NCBI GenBank assembly: GCA_011037195.1
Contig: JAAEAF010001557.1
Location: 1-64,000, forward strand
DNA length: 64,000 nt
Source of the DNA: Triatoma infestans
Taxonomy: Eukaryota > Arthropoda > Insecta > Hemiptera > Reduviidae
Reading direction: 5' to 3'
Positions 11,077 through 21,727 of the stretch are shown piece after piece. A program made the position numbers and the translations under genes. Position 1 is the stretch's first letter. The number at the start of each line of letters is the position of its first letter. The notes below the pieces were generated by a model. That model ran no database searches and had not been told where the DNA came from. It worked only from the letters and a program-made list of their open reading frames with translations.

Positions 11077-11440
11077 AGGAAATTCATTTTATAGTGTTTC
11101 TGTATTAGTTATTGGATGCTAGTGGTGTGTCAGTTGTGTCTAAAACACCGGTCAGTGTAATGCTATCTCGTAGCCGATTAACTAACACAAACGCTGACAT
11201 CGAAGTTTTCTTGTACCATGTAAACCTTCGCCATTTTTCACTGGCGTTTCTCGCTGACTACGAGAAAGTGTCAGATAAGTAACTGACAAGCACATACGTC
11301 AGTTTCTGGTCAGTTAATTCTCTAAGTAGTTCATTCCTCTGCGCTTGCCTTCGCTGTGCGTGAATTTTGCCATATTGTATAGAACAAAATGGAAAATTAT
11401 GTGGAAAACACAGGAACTTTGCCTGTGATAATTATTCAAT
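11077..11440. other. Unexplained stretch with higher G+C
   Basis: It is richer in C and G than its surroundings and contains many CAGTG, CACTG and GTCAG words. There is no long ORF. A similar-looking stretch lies at 12880-13130, on the other side of the HINE copy at 11630-12647. Confidence 0.4.
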
Positions 11441-11506
11441 TATTATAATTATGTAAATCGCCGTAAGAGAAAGTCACGTGAGTGTTTCTCACTATACAGT
11501 TTTTTT
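11441..11506 (+). repeat. Diverged HINE 3' end
   Basis: It carries AATTATAATTATGTAAAT, then a CGTAAGAGAAAGT-like subterminal repeat, the hairpin GTGAG-TGTTT-CTCAC and a T run. It resembles the last ~65 bp of HINE with the stem changed on both sides. Confidence 0.6.
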
Positions 11507-11629
11507 TTTTTTTTTACCCAATTTTATTAAATATTAATACTTCTAAAATTGTATATTATATATTTTTGGGGGTACAAAGAAGTTCGTCTAAATTTTGTTA
11601 CATTGCATTGTCGTATATGACGATCACGT

Positions 11630-12647
11630 AAAAAAAATCTGTTGTGAAACACTCACACAACTTTCTCTTACTCCAGTTCTCAAAATTATAATTGACAAAT
11701 TTTATAGTTTGTGTACCAAATTTAATGCAATGAAATTCGTCGAAAACTGAAAAAAACTGTTCAGTAAAAGCGCATTTTCGGTTTACTAATTTCCTTGAAA
11801 TTCGGAATTTTGGCCATCTGTTTATTTCTTATTAATTTTCTTTGGATGATAGAATTGTATAATCAACTATGATAGTACTTTAGAGAAAAACATAACCCAA
11901 CCCTCCCCTAAAAGTGCCCTTAAATGAATTTTTTCCAGAGAAATATTTTAAATAAAAGTTGTACAAATTCGTATTTTAGTTTATATAAAATGTTTCAAGA
12001 AAATCGTCGGAGCCCCATTTTTGAGAAAATTGTGTAAAAGGTGAAAAAAAAATCAATTAGTAAAGTGGTAAAGTAAACGCACTTCCGGTTAACCGATTTT
12101 TTTTCAAACACGGAATTTCAACAATATATTTAATTCTAATTGACATTATCTAGATGACAGAATTGTCTAATAAACTAAAATAGCACTTTAGAGGAAAACC
12201 TCACCCCACTCCCTCCCCTATAACTGCTCTTAAATGAATTTTTCCAGAGAAATGTTTCAAATAAAAGTTGTAGCTTGTTGTATGTGTAGTGGATATATAA
12301 AGTTTAAAGAAAATTGTCGAAGCCATTTTTGAGAAAAACGCAAAAAAGTAAAAAAAAAAAAAACTAGTAAAGTGGTACTTCCGGTTGAGGAATTTTGACA
12401 GATAATGTACCGTCAGATGCCATGGTGATACGTAAACGGAATATCAAGTTTCAACTTTCTGCGGTTTTTCTTTTTGAGCTATGCTGTTCCCATACACACA
12501 GACACACACACACAGACCATTTGCTAAAAACCCCTTTTTTGGACTCAGGGGACCTCAAAACGGATATTTCCGGTGAAAACTCGATATCGAAAATTTGACA
12601 CGATTACAATACTCCCTTTTACTAGGAGGAGGAAGAGAAAGTAAAAA
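11630..12647 (-). repeat. HINE-A copy
   Basis: Complete minus-strand copy. The 3' hairpin end is at 11630, unit boundaries follow, a (CA)n run lies at about 12497-12514, and the terminal ACTTTCTCTTCC-type end is at 12647. The terminal palindrome is imperfect here. Confidence 0.9.
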
Positions 12648-13129
12648 TATGATAATGACACTGTGGATAAATTTAAGAATGGGGCAAACTACTGGCGGGG
12701 CTTACTCATCTTTACATATCTTGTGCACTTCAAGCTTCATTCTCCTTTTACTTTTGGCATTCCACCCCCATTTTTCACTATCTCCCTCTTTCCTTTTTAT
12801 ATATTGGAAATTTTAATTCACTTTATAAACTCATACGGATATGACCTTGGCAACAAAAATGAAGTTAAGAACCACCACTGACACTACTCGTGTGTCTTCG
12901 CGTGTAAAAAGGGCAGTAAGCGTTGGGGGCAGTGCTTACTGGCGCATGACGTCACAATAGCACTGGCAGAACATTCATCAGTGTAAATACTGACAATTTA
13001 CGTCTCTCGTTTGTACACCTGGTCAGTGAACTAGCGGCCGGATTCACGTCAGAGCACTGATGCGTTCTGACCGAGTGCGCGCACTTAAAGGCGCGTGTTC
13101 TATATAACAGATTATGTGGTTTTTTTCTT
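12648..13129. other. Unassigned stretch, part G+C-rich
   Basis: 12648-12880 is ordinary A+T-rich DNA. 12880-13129 is richer in C+G, with repeated CAGTG/GTCAG words and several CpG-containing motifs (GCGCGC near 13078). No ORF supports a gene. Confidence 0.4.
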
Positions 13130-13397
13130 TTGATAAAAACAACGAAGGGTTTCATTAAACTTTGTATACTAAGCATACATACCGGAAACTATCACTTTTG
13201 TTTGTAAGTTTTTACCGAAAAAACTGATTTTACAGAGTTTTCTGCGAGCCGGAAGTTCCCTTGCTCGCCTCAAAAAATATATGTAGACTACTAAAGATTT
13301 AAAATTGATAAGTAAGGAAGAAAGTTTGTCAATTATAACTATGTAAATTGTGGTTAAAGAAAGTGTCATTATGAGTATTTCATACGAGATTTTTTCT
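13130..13397 (+). repeat. HINE-B (diverged subfamily), 3' half
   Basis: It is related to HINE at CATTAAACTTTGTATACTA, GCCGGAAGT and GTCAATTATAACTATG, and at the ending GGTTAAAGAAAGTGTCA. It has a changed hairpin (TATGA-GTATT-TCATA) and a GAGATTTTTT end. It is closest to 45110-45748 and 58848-59235. Confidence 0.6.
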
Positions 13398-13734
13398 TTT
13401 GTATTATAAAAATGTAATAAAGGAATTTATTACTTTTATTAATAATTTATAATTAAACTGGTCTTTAATTTCTTGATAATGGAGAGTACCTTCTAATTTA
13501 ATACAATAAAAAATTACTATTATCACTACGGTTTCGCAGTATAAAAGATATTTACTTCAAAAAATGCATTCGAAAATTCTCCAATATATAATTCACCTTC
13601 ATTAGTCGTATTTCTAAAAGAATCAATAACATCCTCAAAACTTTATCCCCAACTTCCGAACAGGCTTCTCTCCCACCAAGAAACTAAATAAAAATCTTCT
13701 CAAAAATTAAAGACCCTATTGAAAAATCTAACAA

Positions 13735-14006
13735 AACCTATACGGTATACAAACTTCAATGTATTACACCCAACTTCAACGCTTGCTACATAGGTGAATC
13801 CAAACAGACTCAGACAACACGAACTAGACATTATTAACAAAAAAATTGACAGCACTGCTCTCTCCAAACATGTTCTGACTTTCAATAATGCCATCTATTT
13901 CAATAACCCTTCCATTTTAACTACTTACCTCAACCATTCAAAACGTCTTCTATCCGAATCCTTACAAATTCACCTTCATCCGAATTCTGTCAATTTTAAA
14001 AAATGA
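13735..14006 (+). pseudogene. PLE GIY-YIG endonuclease remnant
   Basis: Translated pieces are YTVYKLQC, NFNACYIGESKQ and, in another frame after a shift near 13800, RQHELDIINKKIDSTALSKH followed by SKRLLSESLQIHLH. It aligns by eye with the better preserved endonuclease at 54053-54363. The GIY-YIG core (VYKL...CYIG) is recognisable. A frameshift makes it inactive. Confidence 0.75.
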
Positions 14007-14138
14007 CAAAGAAATCATAACTTCAACTTACAACAATATTTTTCTAACCCTAAGAAAAGATACTTGCCAGTAATTTGTTCGTCCAAATTTGAAATAAACC
14101 GCGCCTCATTACAAACATTTTTCTTATCCCTCCCACCC

Positions 14139-14471
14139 TATAGGGGTAGTGAACCCCCACCACTCATCCACTCTAGCGGAGGGAAACAGCCCCTCTCGCA
14201 CAGAGAGGAGAGGTTCGGCGAGTGGATATATATATGAGAGAAGAGACAGTCAAGGATCATTCTGTTGAATTCAGTCTTACACATCAGACATCATTCTGTT
14301 GATTCACACTCCGCAGCCACGTCAGTCTGTCAGTTCAGTTCTAAACTCTAAAGTGTAAAGTCCTGGGCAGTCAGTTATATATATACATATATCAATTATA
14401 TATCTTAAACCAAGCTCAAGGTGTTTATCTTTCATCATCAACAACCAATATCTCCTCACAACACCCTTACA
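14139..14471 (+). mobile_element. Solo LTR, family A
   Basis: A 333-bp block with TATAGGGG at the start (TGTAAGGG in the relative at 46437) and CCCTTACA at the end. A perfect 5-bp duplication, CACCC, lies at 14134-14138 and 14472-14476. It contains a GA-rich segment with the CTCTAGCGGAG word, a TATA box region (14226-14236), then CAGTCAAGGATCATT and AAAGTCCTGGGCAGT. It probably acts as a promoter in intact relatives. Confidence 0.75.
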
Positions 14472-14800
14472 CACCCTTTAAAAGTTTTTTTAAATTAAAA
14501 AAAAAATACTCTCTTCATTTTAGTCTCAACGTTCACTCCTCTCCTATCCTAAAGGTATCTTCATCTGTCTTATTTTATCTTATTGTTAATATCATTTTAT
14601 TTAATTTACTGTCACTTCAGTTTTATAGTTTCTTCTGTTAATATTTCTTTAATTTAAATTTTTCTTTCTTCTTTTTTTCGATATAAATCTGTGAACTTTT
14701 CATAACTACTATAATTGTACAATAATGTATTTTCTCCAATAAATTTTTACAGAGCTCCTGAAGAAGGGCACCAATGGTACCCGAAACGTAGAGCAAGAAA

Positions 14801-15922
14801 GAATTTTTTTTTTTCTTTAAAAACTCCTCTGGCCATTGCCGTACAAAAAATACCTCAATAATAAATGATATACACTTAAAAGATAATATTGGAAGAATTA
14901 TCTTTGTATTTTTGTATAATATGTTTACTAAACGATCTTTTAGACTTCCGCAGTTAAAACACTTTTGTCATGCAAACACTTAAGTTCCTTGGGATTAAGA
15001 CGGGCGTCAGGGTTTGTTTAAAAAATACCGACATTCTGCTCATATTGCAACAATGATATATGTAGAGCCTAACGTCGGCTTATATCAAACACTTAAAGTG
15101 GGCAATTTTACTGGGATAATAATTTAAATATAAAGATGCATTAAAACGAATGATATTTATGCATTAAGTTAACATTAGAGAAATATTACCGCTTTCGAAA
15201 TTTGAAAAAAAAAAAACAATTAGTAATATTTTTTTGTTATCAGTATTAAAATGAAATTTTATGTGCATTCAAAAAATACAAAAAGTGTACATTAATTGAA
15301 TATCTTTGTTTCAATTGAAAAAAAAAACACAATACAATTGGCTTAATACATTTTACTAGTATAATAATTGATTCATAAAATAATTTCTATTTACATAATA
15401 GTTATTTATTTGACAAGTGAGAGAAGTAGGACTTTTCACATACTCGAGTAAAAAAAGACCTTGAGTTTGAGTTCTAAAAAGTACTTTGCTCACGAGTTAA
15501 ATACTAGATTTTTTTTCTGCCACCGTATAAAATTGAATATAACAAAATGTGAAAAGGTGCAAATACTGAAAATATATTTTAAATTCAAGTCAAATATTCC
15601 GTCTCTTTATAACCTGTCTAGTTTGGTAGAACCTTAAATTATCCGCTGTATTTGGGATTTATTGTAATATTGTTTTCGCACATTGCCGCTAGATGTCAGG
15701 CTAAAATTAAGGTTGAATAATTTTTTTTTTCACACACTAGTGAAAGAAAATAGATATAATTCACTTGTGTATATGAAAGTTGTACTTTCTTCACACTAAA
15801 TTTAGTGTAATAATCGTTATATTATTCAACAATTGCAGAAAAAAAGTTTTTTTTTTTTAAATTGCACTAACCCATAACTTCGAACACAACTAGTACTTAT
15901 GAAATAAAGTACTTTTCATTTT
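14801..15922. other. Unassigned A+T-rich stretch
   Basis: No gene or repeat family recognised. Short homopolymers only. Confidence 0.5.
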
Positions 15923-16806
15923 TTTACTTTCTCTTACTCCAAGTAAGAGGAAGTATTGTAATCGTGACAAATTTTCGATATCGAGTTTTCACCGGAAATA
16001 TCCGTTTTAAGGTCCCCTGAGTCCAAAAAAAAATGGTTTTTAGAAAACGGTCTGCGTGTATATGTTCCTCAAAATTCCTCAACCGGAAGTACCACTTTTT
16101 TACTAGTTTTTTTTTTTTTTTTTTTTTTTTTTAACTTTATTGCAATTTTCTCAAAAATGGCTCCTACAATTTTTTTTAAACTTAGTATATCAACTACACA
16201 TACTAAGAGCTACAACTTTTATTTGAAACATTTCTCCGGGAAAATTGATTTAAGGGCACTTTTGGAGGAGGGATGGGGTTAGGTTTTCATCTTAAGTGCT
16301 ATTTCAGTTTATTAAACAATTCTGCTATCTAAATAATGTAAATTAGAATTAAATATGTTGTTGAAATTCCGTGCTTGAAAAAAATCGGATAACTGGAAGT
16401 GCGTTTTACTTTACCACTTTACTAAATATGTTTTTCATTTTTTCGCGATTTTCTCAAAAATGGGTCCAACAATTTTCTTAAAACATCATCATACACAAAC
16501 TAAACATACAAAGATCTACAGCTTTTATTTAATACATTTCTCTGGTAAAATTTATTTAGGTCATGGGGTGGGGTTATATTTTTCTCTAAAGTAGTTGATT
16601 TGGAAATTCTATCATCCAAACAAAATTAATTAGAAATATATAGATGGCCAAATTTCCGAGTTTCAAGAAAATTAATATACCAGAAGTGCACTTTTACTGA
16701 ACATTTTTTTTCAGTTTTCGACGAATTTCATTAAATTTGTCAATTATAATTTTGTGAAATCGATTAAGAGAAAGTTGTATGAGTGTTTCACCCAGATTTT
16801 TTTTTG
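15923..16806 (+). repeat. HINE-A copy lacking the microsatellite
   Basis: The left end has a perfect palindrome (CTTACTCCAAGTAAG). The core jumps from the TATATG near 16061 straight to CCTCAACCGGAAGT, so the (TG)n and the conserved segment after it are deleted. Units 1-3 follow, then the right end near 16765-16806 with a damaged hairpin. Confidence 0.85.
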
Positions 16807-17657
16807 AAAAAATACGTACATATTTCCATAAATATTAGGTGATATTCTTTTTTGTATCTTCTATGGTATTTCAACATCCAAATCAATTTATCTTAGGTCA
16901 GAAACGTCTGGCATTTTTTACCGAAATTTGGAGATAAAAATTGTAAAATAAGATAAACCCTATTAATTTTAATGAGATTTCAAATTGTTAGCAAGAGTGA
17001 TGTTGCATGCAAAACAAACAAAACCGCGTGAATTATTTTGGATTATGATTTTGTGAAAAATATTTTCATTTCTCACGGTTGATTAATTTAATGCTGATAA
17101 TTTTTATCGAAAAAATTCTTTTTAGGATTCAAAATTTTTTTTTTTTTTTGAAAAAAAAGTTCAGATAACTTACTTATTCTTTGCGCATAGTCATTTTAAA
17201 TAATTTCGATTTATTTAAAATATTGGTAACATATTTTTTAAGGTTACAAATATAATTATTTATTTATTTAAATGCTCAAATTTCTTATTAAATGTACATT
17301 TATTCCATTCTTTCTTTTTTTCAAATATTTTAATTATCCGTAAATAATGTATGTATGTATGTATTGCATCATTATTTTTTTAAAAAAGCCTTCAATAAAT
17401 GTGCATTTTATTTTTTTATATTGTTATTTACAATATTTCCGTATTATTATCATTTTTTGTTCGTATATTCAATATTATAATTTATAACTAATACAGATCC
17501 CAAGATTTTGACCAGATGAAGATTGCAAGTTGGGTCTTAAATTTATTGTTCTAAGAATATCAGTTGTATTGTAACTGGTGGAGGTGGTTGATGTATGAAT
17601 GGTTGAGTAGCATAAACGGTTTTGAAAGGGCGTATTTTTAAGAATTTAAGTGAGTAA
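16807..17657. other. Unassigned A+T-rich stretch
   Basis: No coding signal. A GTAT microsatellite lies at about 17346-17363. The last 13 bases are the target duplication of the adjacent SINE. Confidence 0.5.
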
Positions 17658-17909
17658 AAAAAAAAAAAAACCCTATGGCGCAACAGCCCATGAAGGGGTC
17701 AAGCCTTGCCAGACGGCGATTTGTGGTAAGCACGCCGCAGTTCCCACGCCGTTTAGTTCCGGCCTTCAGTACCTAGGGCGCTACTAACTGTAGCTTCCCA
17801 CTTTTTATCACGATGTTGGGTCAACACAGACTTTGCCCTTACGGCAATCGAACCCTGAATTCTCGCACGAAAGGCGAATGCGCTAGCCACTAGACCAACG
17901 CGTGAGGAC
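17658..17909 (-). mobile_element. tRNA-derived SINE, copy 1
   Basis: On the minus strand the 5' end carries an A box (TGGTCTAGTGGCTAG, 17883-17897) and, about 30 bp on, a B box (GGTTCGATTGC, 17844-17854), as in a tRNA-derived pol III promoter. The body ends GCGCCATAGGG followed by a T run. A 13-bp duplication, TTTAAGTGAGTAA, lies at 17645-17657 and 17910-17922. The 252-bp length is normal for a SINE. A second copy is at 29548-29804. Confidence 0.85.
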
Positions 17910-17922
17910 TTTAAGTGAGTAA

Positions 17923-19561
17923 GGTATTAGAAATTTAATTATGATTAAAAGGCAGCTAATAATTTAATGACTAGATATTTATATATAAAAACGAGCTAAC
18001 TAAATATAAAACTGGGATAGGTAAATAAACGACAGAATAGAATATTCTGCGTGAATATGACTGCATCTGGCTAATCTTTCATTTTTTTAACTAAATTACC
18101 GCATTCCAAAGGGGGTGAATTACAACAGACTTGGCCAAGTGCTTTGTCTTTCACTACCTGTTCCTTGTACTTTTTTTGCTAGCCAACGTACAAATTTCTT
18201 CTAACTGATATTTTTAAAACATATTTAAAATATTTAACTCTCCTGCTTCTTGGTTCCATCACACAATCATAACCTATATATGTACATCTCATTAAACATT
18301 TAAGCAGCATTACGTAACAAGGAATACTGCCCCACACTTTTAGATCCTATCCCCTCCCTGAGTGGTTAACCAATACATATCATCTCTCATGACGATAGAG
18401 ATAAAAGTGGGGAAATTTTTACTCTAACTATAAAGAGACCGATCAATAATTTTTCCTAAGTAAGGAATTCTCACTTTACGTGGATTAAATTGAAGATCCA
18501 ACCCTGAAGCTACTACTTTCCATTGTGCATGTTGTAAGCAAATAACTTGACGACACAACCAATTCCAAACTCTAGATAATCTCCTAGGAATTAACTTTGT
18601 TCTGTTATAGTTTTGAGAATTATTAACTTTAACAATAAAATCTATTTAACATGCAATAATACTGGAATGTCCTTAATATTTTGCTGTACTTGTCTAGAAT
18701 AACATGGACTTTATATCGATATTTAGTCTCAAAGTTCATACTTGGCACGAAATAAATTTGTAATTAACAAGATGACGTCACTTTGTGGATTTTATTTGAT
18801 TTTATAGTATTGGTGGAGGCATTCCCTAATGGTAATTGCCATTAATATGTTCTCCTTTAATAGCGAAATAAGCAAATCCAATGAGCCTATGATTAATAAT
18901 AGTCTAGTTATAATTGTTTTTGTTTTTTTTGTTATAATTATTATTTTTATTTCACCTTATCAAGGATGTTCCCAATAATTATAATAATTCAGATCTAAAT
19001 TAATTACCAAAGCAAATCGTACATGATAAGCCTTCCGGAAGAACAGATATAGGTCGGCCAAGGAAAAGTTGATTTCAGCGTGAAGATCGGTACAGGGGCA
19101 AATGTAAAACCTTGAAATGAAGAAAAAGAATTAATTACCCTGCCGCTTTTTGTTTATTCCATTAAAAGTCGTAAAATAAATCAGTTACTGAGAATTCTAT
19201 TTACACTTCTTGAAAGTGTATTTACATTTTTTTTTTCCTACACCATGATTCGGCTATTCAGCCGACCTGCCTCGTGCTGGCGATTGTTGTTCATTTAGTT
19301 GCATATCCAGGAGACATGTGAGAACAATATTGCACGCAAAAAACTTCACTCCGGTCTACATCCCAGCCTTAACAATTTATCTATCGTAGTTTAGTATTTG
19401 CTTGGTTTTTATTTTTTCATAATTTTTTTAAAAGATATGTTTTAATTTGTACGTACATATTTGTTTTCCTCTTTATTTATAAAAAATTGAAATTATCATG
19501 AACTTTCTTTCTTGTTATTATTAATTGTCTTATTAATGACAATTGTGGCATTAATAATTAT
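17923..19561. other. Unassigned stretch
   Basis: Mostly A+T-rich and non-coding. At 19019-19120 a short translation (GRTDIGRPRKS) is reminiscent of LINE ORF2 ends but too short to call. Confidence 0.45.
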
Positions 19562-19571
19562 TTGTATTGAT

Positions 19572-20954
19572 TCTGAAATATCCTCCATAATCAAAGTACT
19601 TCACAATAAAAAGGCTCCCGGAGACGACCTAATCCCAAATACTGTACTCAAAAATCTGCCTCGAAAAGGTATCTCCTTCCTAACAAGTACCTTCAACGCT
19701 TGCCTGCGATTAGGATACTTTCCCAAAAAGTGGAAGAACGCAATAGTGGTAGTTTTTCACAAACCTGGGAAGCCAAAATCTGACCCTAACAGCTATCGCC
19801 CAATAAGCCTCTTAAGCTCCCTCTCTAAAATACTAGAAAAACTAATCTACAAAAGACTCTTACAACACTTGACAGACACAAACACAATTCCACCTCATCA
19901 GTTCGGATTTAGACCAAGACATTCCCCAGTACATCAACTTAAAAGAATCACAGAACACATTGTACAAAACTTTGAGGACAGAAAATACACGGCAGCTGTC
20001 TTTCTAGACGTAGCAGCCGCATTTGACACAGTTTGGCACTCTGGACTACTCTACAAACTTAGAAACACAAACGCACCTGATTATATTACTCACATTATTG
20101 GATCCTTTCTACAAGACAGAACCTTCCAAGTAAGACTTAACAACACATACAGTACCAGACGACGAATTCTCGCTGGACTACCACAGGGGGCAATCATGAG
20201 CCCTATACTTTTCAACCTCTACTGCTCTGACATACCTGAACCTCCTTCAACGGCACTAGCCACATACGCAGACGACACCATGGTAGCTTCTTCCAACACA
20301 GACTTAACCAGAAGTATCACTGACTTACAGATGTCCTTAGATACAATATCAAACTGGTTCCAGCGATGGAAACTAAAGCTAAACGTTTCCAAAACTGAAG
20401 CAAAAATCTTCGCCCTGCGACGGTTTCGGAATGAGAATCTTCGTATACTGCATATTAACAACCAACAAGTCCCTTGGAAACAAAAAGACCAAGGAGTGCG
20501 CTATCTCGGCGTGATCCTGGACACAAGACCCACCTGGAGACTACACATTAACACTAAACTACAACAAGCATACACCCGACTGAAACAGCTCTACCCACTT
20601 ATTAACAGAAACACACCACTCAAACACTCCTGTACCACACTACTCTATAAAACGCTTCTGAGACCTCTCCTGACATATGCCTGCCCAGTCTGGATCACAG
20701 CAAGTAACACACTGACGAAACGATTACAGACATTTCAGAACAAAGTTCTACGAACAGCACTAAACGCACCCTGGTTTATCAGGAACACCCAAATACATAG
20801 AAAACTCGATATTGCAGACATACACACACCCATGACCAAATTAACAGACAGCTTCTTCTTAACACTTAACACATTACCAACAACATCACATTACCACATA
20901 GGTGAACCTACCTCATCAAGAAGGCTGAAACCACGACTTTATCAAGACCTCTAA
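19572..20954 (+). CDS. Reverse transcriptase (jockey-type ORF2), partial
   Basis: LINE-encoded RNA-directed DNA polymerase that would copy element RNA at a nicked target. In order it has the fingers motif NKKAPGDDLIPN, SYRPISLLSSLSKILEKLIY, HQFGFRPRHSP, motif A AVFLDVAAAFDTVW (catalytic Asp at 20007-20009), GLPQGAIMSPILFNLY, motif C ATYADDTM (Asp pair at 20271-20276), then KTEAKIF and RYLGVILDTRPTW, and the jockey-type tail ending with SSRRLKPRLYQDL. The frame is open for 461 element codons. An upstream ATG at 19512 adds about 20 residues encoded by flanking DNA, so that start is accidental. Without the endonuclease it is not an autonomous element. Confidence 0.92.
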   Translation, partial: SEISSIIKVLHNKKAPGDDLIPNTVLKNLPRKGISFLTSTFNACLRLGYFPKKWKNAIVVVFHKPGKPKSDPNSYRPISLLSSLSKILEKLIYKRLLQHLTDTNTIPPHQFGFRPRHSPVHQLKRITEHIVQNFEDRKYTAAVFLDVAAAFDTVWHSGLLYKLRNTNAPDYITHIIGSFLQDRTFQVRLNNTYSTRRRILAGLPQGAIMSPILFNLYCSDIPEPPSTALATYADDTMVASSNTDLTRSITDLQMSLDTISNWFQRWKLKLNVSKTEAKIFALRRFRNENLRILHINNQQVPWKQKDQGVRYLGVILDTRPTWRLHINTKLQQAYTRLKQLYPLINRNTPLKHSCTTLLYKTLLRPLLTYACPVWITASNTLTKRLQTFQNKVLRTALNAPWFIRNTQIHRKLDIADIHTPMTKLTDSFFLTLNTLPTTSHYHIGEPTSSRRLKPRLYQDL

Positions 20955-21048
20955 TTTTCTTTTCTTTTTTTTTCTTCCGTTTACCACTATGTGTAAAGCT
21001 CCAGTGAGCTGGTCCATATATTTTGATTGTAAATAAAAATAAAAAAAA
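19573..21048 (+). mobile_element. 5'-truncated jockey-clade LINE
   Basis: A 1476-bp insertion bounded by TTGTATTGATT at 19562-19572 and 21049-21059. It keeps most of the reverse transcriptase and the C-terminal domain, a short 3' UTR and an A-rich tail (21031-21048). The endonuclease and ORF1 are absent because of 5' truncation. The reading frame is undamaged, so the insertion looks comparatively young. Confidence 0.9.
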
Positions 21049-21059
21049 TTGTATTGATT

Positions 21060-21589
21060 AATTGATTTTGATAATTGATTTGCATTAGAGGTTCTCTAGT
21101 GATTTGTGATTAGCGGTAAACTGCAATTGAAAAGAGAGTTTCATGTTCCCAAAGGACTATGTGAGCCTTCTACATTAAAATTATAGAGGGGCAAGCTTAA
21201 CGTTATAAAATAAAAGTCAAATAAAGGTATTTGTATTTAAAAAAGATTCTTACATGATTGTTTTGAACAACTTTTATTTTTCAAAAATTATCGAGAGCCC
21301 CATACTGCCAGTTGTAGATCTCGAGCGAGTAAACCAACAAATAGAATAATAATGAGAATTTAAATTACTTTAAATTTCCAAAACTGAATTTTGAATGTCC
21401 TAAGTTGATTCTTTGATTATAGAAACTCTCTGGGAGAAAATTATTCATAATAATTCTAATCAGATTAAATTTTTTATAGATCATTCCTGTTGCTCAGCTA
21501 GTATTACTTTAACGGTAATTGGAGTGTACATATTGTCGCTTTATTGGCGAAAAAAATATTTTCATTTATGATTTGGTTTTCATTTATGA
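21060..21589. other. Unassigned stretch
   Basis: Non-coding A+T-rich DNA between the jockey insertion and an old LINE fragment. Confidence 0.4.
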
Positions 21590-21727
21590 TATGGTTTTAC
21601 CAAAATTTGGGAGGCTATATGTCTAAAAACAGACAACCACCAACAGGTCGAAAATGATATGGAAATGCCTCGGTAAACTCAATGACTCTGCAGGAATATA
21701 AGGTTATTGTACATTGTGGGCAAAGTA

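Larger units (their letters stand above)
13560..14800 (+). mobile_element. Penelope-like element 1, 3' part
   Basis: The end of a PLE: the C-terminal linker, the GIY-YIG endonuclease remnant (13735-14006) and a 3' region ending with CCTGAAGAAGGGCACC and TACCCGAAACGTAGAGC at 14758-14795, a terminal motif shared with other PLE-like ends here. A solo LTR (14139-14471) is inserted in the 3' untranslated part. The reverse transcriptase is not present. Confidence 0.7.
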
